Below, piece by piece: positions 1-6,100 of a DNA stretch of 7,758 bases. Numbering within the stretch: the stretch's first letter is position 1; each line of letters begins with the position of its first letter. The notes below the pieces were generated by a model. The model was not told where the DNA came from, ran no database searches, and saw only the letters and a program-made list of their open reading frames with translations. The translations under genes and the position numbers were made by a program. Source of the stretch: Acetobacteraceae bacterium (GTDB lineage: Bacteria; Pseudomonadota; Alphaproteobacteria; Acetobacterales; Acetobacteraceae); the NCBI GenBank assembly GCA_030039695.1, contig JASHVB010000374.1:1-7758 (forward strand). The letters run 5' to 3'.

Positions 1-93
1 TTTGGGGGCAAGGCCGCGGTGCCTGCCGCGTGCGGTGGCATCGTCTAAAGAATGACGTGACGGGGACGCCACGAACAGCGCGGCCGTTGCCTG

Positions 94-933
94 CTAGCCG
101 GTCTCCACCGGGGTGTCAGCGCGCCCGCCCCACTCCGTCCAGGAGCCGTCATAGACGGCGCCCTCGGGCAGACCGGCCAGAACAAGGCCGAGCGTCAGAA
201 TGCAGGCTGTGACGCCAGAACCGCAGCTTGTCACTGGCGCCTTTGTCGCATCCATGCCGGCGGCGGCGAAGCGGGCGCGCAGCGCCTCAACGGGGCGGAA
301 CGTGCCGTCGGCGTTCAGCAGGTCGGTGTAAGGTAGGCTGGCCGAGCCGGGGATGTGGCCGCCCCGCATGCCAGCACGCGGCTCCGGGGTTGCGCCGGTG
401 AAGCGGTCGACGGCGCGGGCGTCCAGCACGAGTTCGGCACGGGTTCCGACATTCTGCAGCAGGTCGCCGATGGCGCGCAGCTTATTGGCACGGAAATCGG
501 GACGGAACGCGGCGCGTTTGAGCACGAGCGCATCACCGGACTGCACTGGCCGGCCCTCGGCGCGCCATTTCGGCAGACCGCCGTCCAGCACCGCGGCGTT
601 GTCATGGCCGAACAGCCGCATCAGCCACCAGCCACGGGCCGCCGAGGCCAATCCCTTTTGGTCATAGAATACCAGGCGCGAGGCGTTGCTGACCCCCATG
701 GCTGCCATCACTTTGGCAAAGCGGCCCGGCGTCGGGACCATGTGCGGCAGGTCGGTGTCCTGGTCGGCGACCTCGTCGATGTCGAAATAACGTGCGCCGG
801 GGATGTGGGCGGCGAGAAAGTCGGTCTCCGCGTCCTTCGGCTCGTTCGGCAGGTATTTCGTCGCGTCGAATACGACAAGGTCCGGCTTGCCCAATTCGGT
901 GGCGAGCCATTCCGTCGTCACCAGCGGTCCCAT
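94..933 (-). CDS. sseA: 3-mercaptopyruvate sulfurtransferase (two-domain rhodanese family)
   Basis: The 279-residue product matches the usual length of SseA/MST (about 280). It transfers sulfur from 3-mercaptopyruvate to a thiol or cyanide acceptor, probably in the cytoplasm, since no signal peptide or membrane segment is seen. There are two rhodanese domains. The inactive N-terminal one spans about residues 4-130 and has the AAHIPGA motif near 41-47 and LDGGLPKW at 116-123. The catalytic C-terminal one spans about 165-275 and has RGGHIPGS at 190-197. The active-site loop is CGSGVTA, with the persulfide cysteine at 237. The CGSG(V/I)TA loop is characteristic of mercaptopyruvate sulfurtransferases, whereas thiosulfate rhodaneses usually carry a CRxGx(R/T) loop. 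YDGSWTEW at 261-268 is the usual C-terminal signature. The ATG at 933 is well supported: a GAGGAG ribosome site lies at 945-940 on the minus strand, six bases upstream. The gene is divergent from the ArsR-methyltransferase gene. Being next to metH fits sulfur metabolism, but co-regulation is only inferred. Confidence 0.95.
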   Translation of the reverse strand: MGPLVTTEWLATELGKPDLVVFDATKYLPNEPKDAETDFLAAHIPGARYFDIDEVADQDTDLPHMVPTPGRFAKVMAAMGVSNASRLVFYDQKGLASAARGWWLMRLFGHDNAAVLDGGLPKWRAEGRPVQSGDALVLKRAAFRPDFRANKLRAIGDLLQNVGTRAELVLDARAVDRFTGATPEPRAGMRGGHIPGSASLPYTDLLNADGTFRPVEALRARFAAAGMDATKAPVTSCGSGVTACILTLGLVLAGLPEGAVYDGSWTEWGGRADTPVETG

Positions 934-960
934 GGTGCGCTCCTCGGATTGACGCGACGG

Positions 961-988
961 AGTGTCGGCAGCGGTGGCAGCAAGTCAA
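961..988 (-). promoter_or_regulatory. Candidate sigma70-type promoter for sseA
   Basis: On the minus strand TTGACT (988-983, five of six consensus -35 bases) is followed after 16 bases by GACACT (966-961), a weak -10 matching at three positions. Transcription would begin near 954 and give a short leader that contains the GAGGAG ribosome site. The -35 is good and the -10 poor, so this is a suggestion from spacing and position only. Confidence 0.3.
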
Positions 989-1053
989 TCGCCAGCCTAT
1001 TGATCTGCCGCGGAACCGCGCCTCGGCCTTGCGGCCCGGCAATGAGGCGGGGC

Positions 1054-1082
1054 TTGGTTACCCCTGGACATAAGCATATCTT
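1054..1082 (+). promoter_or_regulatory. Candidate promoter of the ArsR-methyltransferase gene
   Basis: TTGGTT (1054-1059) and TATCTT (1077-1082) are separated by exactly 17 bases, the optimal sigma70-like spacing. The -10 matches consensus well and the -35 only partly. Transcription would start near 1089-1090, leaving a leader of about ten bases before the ATG at 1100. That fits the absence of a Shine-Dalgarno sequence in front of the ATG. An alternative -10, CATAAA at 1088-1093, would make the transcript leaderless. The -10 lies inside the palindrome at 1067-1088, so a bound repressor would block polymerase. Confidence 0.4.
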
Positions 1083-1088
1083 TATGTC
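1067..1088. promoter_or_regulatory. Operator-like palindrome, probable ArsR/SahR binding site
   Basis: This 22-bp imperfect inverted repeat has the form GACATAA-N8-TTATGTC, with seven perfect base pairs per arm and a symmetric ATAT at the centre (1076-1079). It is AT-rich within a GC-rich background and ends 11 bases before the ATG of the ArsR-methyltransferase gene. The inner 16 bases (1070-1085) have a right half ATCTTTAT and a left half ATAAGCAT, which is the mirror sequence apart from two bases. ArsR-family dimers bind such 12-2-12-like or shorter AT-rich dyads over promoters. As I recall, SahR sites in Proteobacteria are of this AT-rich, ATAAAGAT-like type, but I could not check the published motif. 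Autorepression relieved or enhanced by SAH or SAM is inferred. Confidence 0.6.
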
Positions 1089-1099
1089 ATAAATTCCCA

Positions 1100-2059
1100 A
1101 TGGATGACCTTCTTGCCGCGCTCCGTGCCGCCGCGGAGCCCACCCGGCTTCGGCTGCTCGCACTGGCCGCGCGCGGCGCGTTCTGCGTAACCGAGCTGAC
1201 GGAAATCCTTGGGCAATCTCAACCCCGCCTATCCCGCCATCTGAAGCTGCTCTGCGAATCCGGCCTGCTGGAGCGTGTCCGTGAGGGTGCGAATGCCTGG
1301 TTCGCCCTACCCACTGGCGCGGACGGCGACCTCGCGCGCGAGCTTGTCGCGAGGCTGCCGTCCGACGATGCGACCTTGGAGGCCGATCGCCGGCAGGCCG
1401 CGCGCGTGCTCTCCGAGCGCGCTCGAGAGGCCAGCGAACGGTTCCGCCGCCAGGGTGCAGACTGGGACGAGATGCGCGCGCTCGACTTGCCCGCCCCAGC
1501 CGTGGAGAACGCGTTGCTGTCGCTGGTCCCGCTGGCGGCTGAGTCGCGGCTGCTGGATGTCGGCACCGGCACCGGTCGCGTGCTGGAATTGCTGGCGCCG
1601 CGCTTCGGTCAGGGGCTGGGTGTCGATGCGTCGAAGGCGATGCTGGCGCTCGCCCGTTCCCGTCTGGCGCGTACCGGGCTGACGCATTGCGCGGTGCGGC
1701 TGGCTGACATGTACCGGCTACCGCTGGCCGATGCCTCGTTCGACACGGCGGTCCTCCAGATGGTGCTGCATTACGCGGAAGACCCGGCAGGTGTGCTGGG
1801 GGAAGTCGCGCGCGTGCTGCGGCCGGAGGGACGACTGATCGTCATCGATCTCGCCCGGCATGAACGGGAAGATGTCACGGCCAAGCTGGCCCATCGGTGG
1901 CCCGGCTTCGACGACGCGACGATGGCGCAGATGCTGCGCAGCGCGGGTCTGCACAGCGGCGAACCGCTGATCGTGCCCGGACCGCTCGAGATCCGCATCT
2001 GGCCGGCGACGCGGCGTGCCGATGTCCGTGCGGCTGAGGCCTATGCGCTGGCTGTGTAG
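1100..2059 (+). CDS. ArsR-family regulator fused to a SAM-dependent methyltransferase domain (SahR-like)
   Basis: The protein has 319 residues. The N-terminal third is an ArsR winged helix: helices from about residue 3, the helix-turn-helix around 29-52 (VTELTEILGQSQPRLSRHLK) and a wing near 56-70 (GLLERVREGANAWFAL). It lacks the paired metal-binding cysteines (ELxCxC) of arsenic and zinc sensors, so metal sensing is unlikely. A charged linker (about 90-125) leads to a class I methyltransferase fold at about 135-260. That fold has the SAM motif LLDVGTGTGR at 151-160, the acidic second strand GVDAS at 174-178, and an LRPEGRLIVIDLA strand at 240-252. Such fusions are annotated as ArsR/UbiE-type proteins. 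The described member is SahR, an SAH-responsive regulator of methionine-cycle genes. The fold probably senses ligand rather than methylating a substrate, though activity cannot be excluded. The ATG at 1100 puts the helix-turn-helix at the usual distance but has no Shine-Dalgarno sequence. metH follows on the same strand after 144 bp and is the likely target. Confidence 0.88.
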   Translation: MDDLLAALRAAAEPTRLRLLALAARGAFCVTELTEILGQSQPRLSRHLKLLCESGLLERVREGANAWFALPTGADGDLARELVARLPSDDATLEADRRQAARVLSERAREASERFRRQGADWDEMRALDLPAPAVENALLSLVPLAAESRLLDVGTGTGRVLELLAPRFGQGLGVDASKAMLALARSRLARTGLTHCAVRLADMYRLPLADASFDTAVLQMVLHYAEDPAGVLGEVARVLRPEGRLIVIDLARHEREDVTAKLAHRWPGFDDATMAQMLRSAGLHSGEPLIVPGPLEIRIWPATRRADVRAAEAYALAV

Positions 2060-2103
2060 CGGTATGCGGCAAAGACAGTTGGAATCACAGATGCACCTAC
2101 AGG

Positions 2104-2114
2104 CACACACACAC
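2104..2114. repeat. Short CA dinucleotide run
   Basis: CACACACACAC (five and a half CA units) lies in the spacer between the regulator gene and metH, directly followed by TTAAAAT. The TAAAAT at 2116-2121 is a five-of-six match to a -10 box, but no good -35 lies at the right distance. The run is short and may be chance. If slippage occurs here it would change leader length but not reading frame. Confidence 0.5.
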
Positions 2115-2159
2115 TTAAAATTGCCAGCGCAGGGTCACAATATCGTCCGTGTGCATCGG

Positions 2160-2186
2160 TCTGCGTCTGTGGCCGAACAACGCAGA
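2160..2186 (+). promoter_or_regulatory. Hairpin in the metH leader
   Basis: TCTGCGT (2160-2166) and ACGCAGA (2180-2186) form a perfect seven-base-pair stem with a 13-base loop. It ends 17 bases before the metH ATG, where the ribosome would bind. No T-tract follows, so it is not a standard terminator. The whole spacer 2060-2203 shows neither the cobalamin riboswitch B12-box nor a SAM-II or SAH riboswitch core that I could recognise. A role in metH translation is conceivable but unproven. Confidence 0.3.
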
Positions 2187-2203
2187 GCGCCCGCAAGCTG
2201 CCC

Positions 2204-5200
2204 ATGACCCGACCCCATCTTCTCGACGCCCTGCGAGACAACGTCCTGCTCGCCGACGGTGCAGTGGGCACGCGCGTGCAGGCGCTCACGCTCGATGTGG
2301 GGCGTGACTTCTGGGATAGGGAAAACTGCACAGAAGTCCTGAATCTTTCACGTCCTGACCTAGTGCGCGAGATCCACCGCGGCTATTTCGCGGCTGGTTC
2401 CGACATGGTGGAAACGAATACCTTTGGCGGTTCACCGATCACGCTCAGCGAATTCGATCTTGCCGACCGAGCATTCGAGATCAACAAGGTTGCCGGCGAG
2501 CTCGCGCGCGAGGCAGCGGAGCAATTCAGCGACGGCCGGCATCGTTGGGTGGTCGGCAGCGTCGGGCCGGGTACCAAGCTGCCGAGTCTCGGCAACATCG
2601 CTTACGACAAACTGGAACTTGCCCTGGCGGAACAATGCCGCGGCCTGATCGCCGGCGGAGTCGATGCGATCCTGGTAGAAACGTGCCAGGATCCGTTGCA
2701 GCTGAAAGCCGCGGTGAATGGTGCGAAGATCGCCCGCGGCGAAGCGAACAGCGACATTCCGGTGTTTGCACAGGTGACGGTCGAGACGACCGGCACGCTG
2801 CTCGTCGGTCCCGACATTGCCGCGGCGGCGGCGATCGTGCAGGCGCTGGACGTCCCGCTGATGGGGCTGAACTGCGCGACTGGTCCGCAGGAAATGGCGG
2901 AACACCTCCGCTATCTGTCCGGCACCTGGCCCGGCCTGATGTCGGTAATGCCGAACGCTGGCCTGCCGGAACTGGTTGACGGCCACACCCATTATCCGCT
3001 CGGCGCGGCGCAACTGGCGAGCTGGCTCGAACGATTTATCGGCGAGGACGGCGTTAACCTGATCGGCGGGTGCTGCGGTACGTCGGTGCAGCACATCGAG
3101 GCGCTGGACGCGATGTTGCGCCAGCGGGGTGCGTCACGCCCGGCGCCGGTCGCCCGCAAGGTGGTAAGCGTGCCAAGCGTTGCCAGTCTGTACAACGCGG
3201 TGCCGCTCCGGCAGGAGAATGCGATCTTCGCCATCGGCGAGCGCTGCAATGCCAACGGCTCAAAGAAGTGGCGCGAGGCGCAGGCGAAACACGACTGGGA
3301 CGGCTGCGTCGGCATGGGGCGCGAGCAAATCGGCGAAGGCTCGAATGCGCTCGATGTGTGCACCGCGTTCGTCGGCCGCGACGAGCTGGGCGAGATGACC
3401 GAAGTGGTACGTCGCTTCACCGCTTCAGTGAACGTTCCCCTGGTGATCGATAGCACCGAAACGCCGGTGATCGAGGCGGCGCTGAAGCTCCACGGCGGCA
3501 AGCCGATCATCAACTCGATCAACTTCGAGGATGGCACGAAGCATGCGACCGACCGGCTGAAGCTGGCAAAACGGTTTGGCGCTGCAGTGATCGCTCTGAC
3601 CATCGACGAAGCCGGCATGGCAAAGACCGCCGCCGACAAGGTGCGCGTCGCGCGGCGGCTGGTAGAATTCGCCTGCGGCCAACATGGGCTGCCACAATCG
3701 GATCTGCTGATCGATCCGTTAACTTTCACCATTGCCACTGGCAACGAAGACGACCGCAAGCTCGCGCAATGGACGTTGGAAGGTATCGCGGCGATCCGCG
3801 CGGAATTTCCCGACATCCAGATCATTCTGGGCCTGTCGAACGTGTCGTTCGGGCTGAATCCGGCGGCGCGCGCGGTGCTGAACTCCGTGTTCCTGGAGCA
3901 TGCGACACGTGCGGGCATGACCGGTGCAATCGTGCATGTGTCGAAAATCCGGCCACTGCATTTGCTGGCCGAAGATGAAGTGAAGGTCGCGGAGGACCTG
4001 ATCTTCGATCGCCGCGCCGAAGGCTACGATCCTCTTCAGCGCATGCTCGAACTGTTCGCGGACCGTAAGGCATCCGAGGCAACGGTGAAGAAGCAAGCGG
4101 AGACCGTCGAAGGCCGGCTGAAGGACCGCATCGTCGACGGTGACCGCAAGGGGTTGACTGCCGATCTGGAAGAAGCCCTGCAGAGGCTGTCACCGCTCGA
4201 CATCATCAACAACGTGCTGCTCGACGGCATGAAGGTTGTCGGCGACTTGTTCGGCGCCGGGAAAATGCAGTTGCCTTTCGTGCTGCAGAGTGCCGAGACG
4301 ATGAAAGCTGCCGTTGCCTATTTGGAACCGTTCATGGAGCGGGTTGAGGGGCAGGAGAGAGGCACAATCGTGCTCGCTACCGTGAAAGGCGACGTGCACG
4401 ACATCGGTAAGAATCTTGTCGACATCATCCTGACCAACAACGGTTATCGGGTGGTGAACTTGGGCATCAAGGTACCGCTGACGGAGATGCTGCACGCGGC
4501 GCATGAGAACCATGCGCACGCTATCGGCATGTCGGGCCTGCTGGTGAAATCCACCGTGGTGATGCGCGAGAACCTGGAGGAAATGTCCCGCCAGGGGCTG
4601 GAAATTCCAGTGTTGCTTGGCGGCGCGGCGCTGACGCGTTCGTACGTGGAGGACGACTGTGCACGCGCTTATGCCTGCGGCCGTGTCGCCTATGCCCGCG
4701 ACGCGTTCGACGGCCTACGGTTGATGGACAAGGTCACCGGCAACGCGTTCGACGATTACCTCGCGGCGGTGCAGGCGCAGCGCTCAAACAAGCCGCGGAA
4801 TGCGGCGCGCACGTTGGGCCAGGCGGACGCGCGGGCGTTCCGGCCGGTGGATGTCGCGGCGGTGCAGGCGCGGCGGCGGCGGCTGACGCGCGACGTGCCG
4901 GTGGCTGAGCCGCCGTTCTGGGGCGCTCGGGTGGTGGAGGCGCCCACCAAGGCGCTGGTGCCGTTCATCAACGAACGCAGCCTTTACCAGTTCCAGTGGG
5001 GGTTCCGGAAACAGGGCCGGTCGCTGGAGGATTTCCTCGGCTGGGCGAAGCAGGAACTGCGACCGGTGATGCGGCGCATGCTGGCGGTGTGTGAGGAGCA
5101 GGCAGTTCTGCAGCCGCGGGCAGTGTATGGCTACTGGCTGGCAGCGGGGCAGGGAAGCGATCTGATCATCTTCGATACTGACGGGTCGACTGAGCTCGCG

Positions 5201-5689
5201 CGCTTCAATCTTCCGCGCCAGCCGAAGGATGATGGCGAGTGTATTGCCGATTTCTTCCGCGACGTGGATGACGCCCAGCGAGATGTGATCGCGCTGCAGG
5301 TGGTGACGATGGGCACGCGCGCTTCGGAGGTCTCGCGCGAGTGGTTCGCAGAGAATCGTTACCAGGATTATCTCTATCTGCACGGTCTGTCGGTGGAGAT
5401 GGCGGAAGCGCTGGCCGAGTATGTGCACAAGCGCATCCGCGCGGAGCTCGGATTCGCGGCAGAAGACGACCGCGACATGGAGAAGATGCTGTCACAAGGC
5501 TACCGTGGTTCGCGGTACTCGTTCGGCTATCCGGCATGTCCGAAGCTGGAGGACCAGGTCCCTCTGCTGCGGCTGCTGGGCGCGGAACGGATCGGCGTGG
5601 AGTTATCGGAGGAGTTCCAGTTGCACCCGGAGCAATCGACCAGCGCAATCGTCGTCCTGAATCCGCGGGCGAAGTACTTCTCGGTGTAG
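2204..5689 (+). CDS. metH: Cobalamin-dependent methionine synthase
   Basis: This 1,161-residue enzyme moves the methyl group of 5-methyltetrahydrofolate through methylcobalamin to homocysteine, giving methionine and tetrahydrofolate in the cytoplasm. Four modules are in order. The homocysteine/zinc barrel (about 5-310) has the zinc cysteines 224 (GLNCATG) and 290-291 (GGCCGTS). The folate-binding barrel (about 335-610) has AIGERCNANGSKKW at 343-356 and VIDSTE at 414-419. The cobalamin cap and Rossmann domains (about 635-860) have MQLPFVLQSAETM at 688-700 and GDVHDIG at 729-735. The cobalt ligand there is His732, with Asp730 and Ser783 completing the usual triad. The reactivation domain that uses SAM (about 890-1161) has RGSRYSFGYPACP at 1101-1113. 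The protein is shorter than the 1,227-residue E. coli enzyme because it ends soon after KYFSV and lacks the final helical tail. The ATG at 2204 fits the family N-terminus but has no Shine-Dalgarno sequence. The ArsR-methyltransferase gene upstream probably regulates it. Confidence 0.97.
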   Translation: MTRPHLLDALRDNVLLADGAVGTRVQALTLDVGRDFWDRENCTEVLNLSRPDLVREIHRGYFAAGSDMVETNTFGGSPITLSEFDLADRAFEINKVAGELAREAAEQFSDGRHRWVVGSVGPGTKLPSLGNIAYDKLELALAEQCRGLIAGGVDAILVETCQDPLQLKAAVNGAKIARGEANSDIPVFAQVTVETTGTLLVGPDIAAAAAIVQALDVPLMGLNCATGPQEMAEHLRYLSGTWPGLMSVMPNAGLPELVDGHTHYPLGAAQLASWLERFIGEDGVNLIGGCCGTSVQHIEALDAMLRQRGASRPAPVARKVVSVPSVASLYNAVPLRQENAIFAIGERCNANGSKKWREAQAKHDWDGCVGMGREQIGEGSNALDVCTAFVGRDELGEMTEVVRRFTASVNVPLVIDSTETPVIEAALKLHGGKPIINSINFEDGTKHATDRLKLAKRFGAAVIALTIDEAGMAKTAADKVRVARRLVEFACGQHGLPQSDLLIDPLTFTIATGNEDDRKLAQWTLEGIAAIRAEFPDIQIILGLSNVSFGLNPAARAVLNSVFLEHATRAGMTGAIVHVSKIRPLHLLAEDEVKVAEDLIFDRRAEGYDPLQRMLELFADRKASEATVKKQAETVEGRLKDRIVDGDRKGLTADLEEALQRLSPLDIINNVLLDGMKVVGDLFGAGKMQLPFVLQSAETMKAAVAYLEPFMERVEGQERGTIVLATVKGDVHDIGKNLVDIILTNNGYRVVNLGIKVPLTEMLHAAHENHAHAIGMSGLLVKSTVVMRENLEEMSRQGLEIPVLLGGAALTRSYVEDDCARAYACGRVAYARDAFDGLRLMDKVTGNAFDDYLAAVQAQRSNKPRNAARTLGQADARAFRPVDVAAVQARRRRLTRDVPVAEPPFWGARVVEAPTKALVPFINERSLYQFQWGFRKQGRSLEDFLGWAKQELRPVMRRMLAVCEEQAVLQPRAVYGYWLAAGQGSDLIIFDTDGSTELARFNLPRQPKDDGECIADFFRDVDDAQRDVIALQVVTMGTRASEVSREWFAENRYQDYLYLHGLSVEMAEALAEYVHKRIRAELGFAAEDDRDMEKMLSQGYRGSRYSFGYPACPKLEDQVPLLRLLGAERIGVELSEEFQLHPEQSTSAIVVLNPRAKYFSV

Positions 5690-5855
5690 GAGCACGGAAA
5701 GCGACGGAGGAAGCGGGTAATGATCCCGCGTCGATGGGCCCGAACCGCTGCATGCGATGGTCAAAGGTACGCAGCCCACGACGAACTGTCGGTCCGTGAC
5801 GTTCCGGATTCTGAGCCCTTCGCGGGTTGACCGGAAATGTCACAGTTGCACGGAC

Positions 5856-5872
5856 GGGGCTGGATTCGCCCC
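5856..5872 (+). terminator. Weak candidate transcription terminator after metH
   Basis: GGGGC (5856-5860) and GCCCC (5868-5872) form a five-base-pair GC stem with a seven-base loop. Three more C and then TTT (5876-5878) follow. The stem is short and the T-tract poor, and it lies about 165 bases past the metH stop. It is the best terminator-like element in this gap, but weak. Rho-dependent ending is equally likely. Confidence 0.2.
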
Positions 5873-5897
5873 CCCTTTGCACTTTGCCCTCCCGGGT

Positions 5898-6000
5898 GGT
5901 CCGGCGCATCAGCCCCGATAACGTCTATGGCTATCGCCGCCAGAAGAAGCGTCAGAGATGTCTGTCAGCCGCTGGCGTGAATGGCGCGGTCCGGCGCATC
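5898..6000. repeat. Pair of 13-bp direct repeats 90 bp apart
   Basis: GGTCCGGCGCATC occurs at 5898-5910 and again, identically, at 5988-6000. The start-to-start distance is exactly 90 bp. The second copy lies largely within a hairpin (stem GCGCGG at 5984-5989 with CCGCGC at 6000-6005, loop 5990-5999), while the first copy has no such flanking stem. The copies share a reading frame, which would fit a decayed repeat in a lost coding sequence, but no protein is recognisable. Confidence 0.6.
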
Positions 6001-6100
6001 CGCGCATTCCCCCTGAGACGCGAGGTCAGGTGTGAGCGGGCTTGACCCGGCCCCGGTCGGCCGCAGACCATTCCCCAACAGCATTTCGGGAGTAGCCGCA

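Larger units (their letters stand above)
5690..6100. other. Intergenic stretch between metH and the LLM oxidoreductase gene
   Basis: I see no convincing gene here. Short open frames exist, the longest rightward one at 5827-6045 (72 codons), but its product is rich in arginine and resembles no family I know. The stretch holds several short GC hairpins: GCGGG/CCCGC at 5713-5729, GGGGC/GCCCC at 5856-5872 and GCGCGG/CCGCGC at 5984-6005. It also holds a 13-bp direct repeat (5898 and 5988). A GTG at 6032 with GAGG at 6022-6025 could be an upstream start for the next gene. It could be a decayed gene or insertion remnant, but no terminal repeats or transposase motifs are visible. Confidence 0.5.

Noticed and set aside
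15..30. GC hairpin CGCGG/CCGCG downstream of sseA as a terminator
   Set aside because: The stem is only five base pairs with no T-tract on the minus strand, and such stems are common by chance at this GC content.
1..48. Possible tail of a rightward gene (frame 1 reading FGGKAAVPAACGGIV then TAA at 46-48)
   Set aside because: Fifteen codons are too few. The other two frames are also open over much of this stretch, and no family is recognisable. A convergent gene end here is possible but unsupported.
903..947. SAH-riboswitch-like words on the minus strand: CCGAGGAGCG (947-938) and GGCTCG (908-903) around the sseA start
   Set aside because: CCGAGGAGCG contains the sseA ribosome site and is not followed by the conserved TGCAAC part of the riboswitch. 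GGCTCG lies in codons for a conserved rhodanese segment. Only about four base pairs would form, so this is most simply coincidence.
1019..1049. Nested inverted repeat CGCCTC...GAGGCG with GGCC/GGCC inside, in the sseA/regulator intergenic region
   Set aside because: It is GC-rich, irregular on the 3' side and lacks a T-tract. It fits neither operator nor terminator better than background.
355..1092. Rightward 245-codon open frame antisense to sseA
   Set aside because: It mirrors the high-GC codon pattern of sseA, its product resembles no known family, and sseA itself has the catalytic motif and ribosome site.
2992..3918. Leftward 308-codon open frame antisense to metH, with several shorter ones
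   Set aside because: The product is low-complexity and serine/arginine-rich, typical of antisense frames in GC-rich genes. The metH frame is fully conserved through this region.
5690..5780. Cobalamin riboswitch or tRNA-like fold after metH (GCGGG/CCCGC hairpin)
   Set aside because: No B12-box or conserved core, no cloverleaf arms or TTCGA-type T-loop at the right spacing, and it lies downstream of metH rather than upstream.
5205..5909. Leftward 234-codon open frame overlapping the metH end and the following gap
   Set aside because: It overlaps conserved metH reactivation-domain codons, has a proline/arginine/serine-rich product without motifs, and has no ribosome site.
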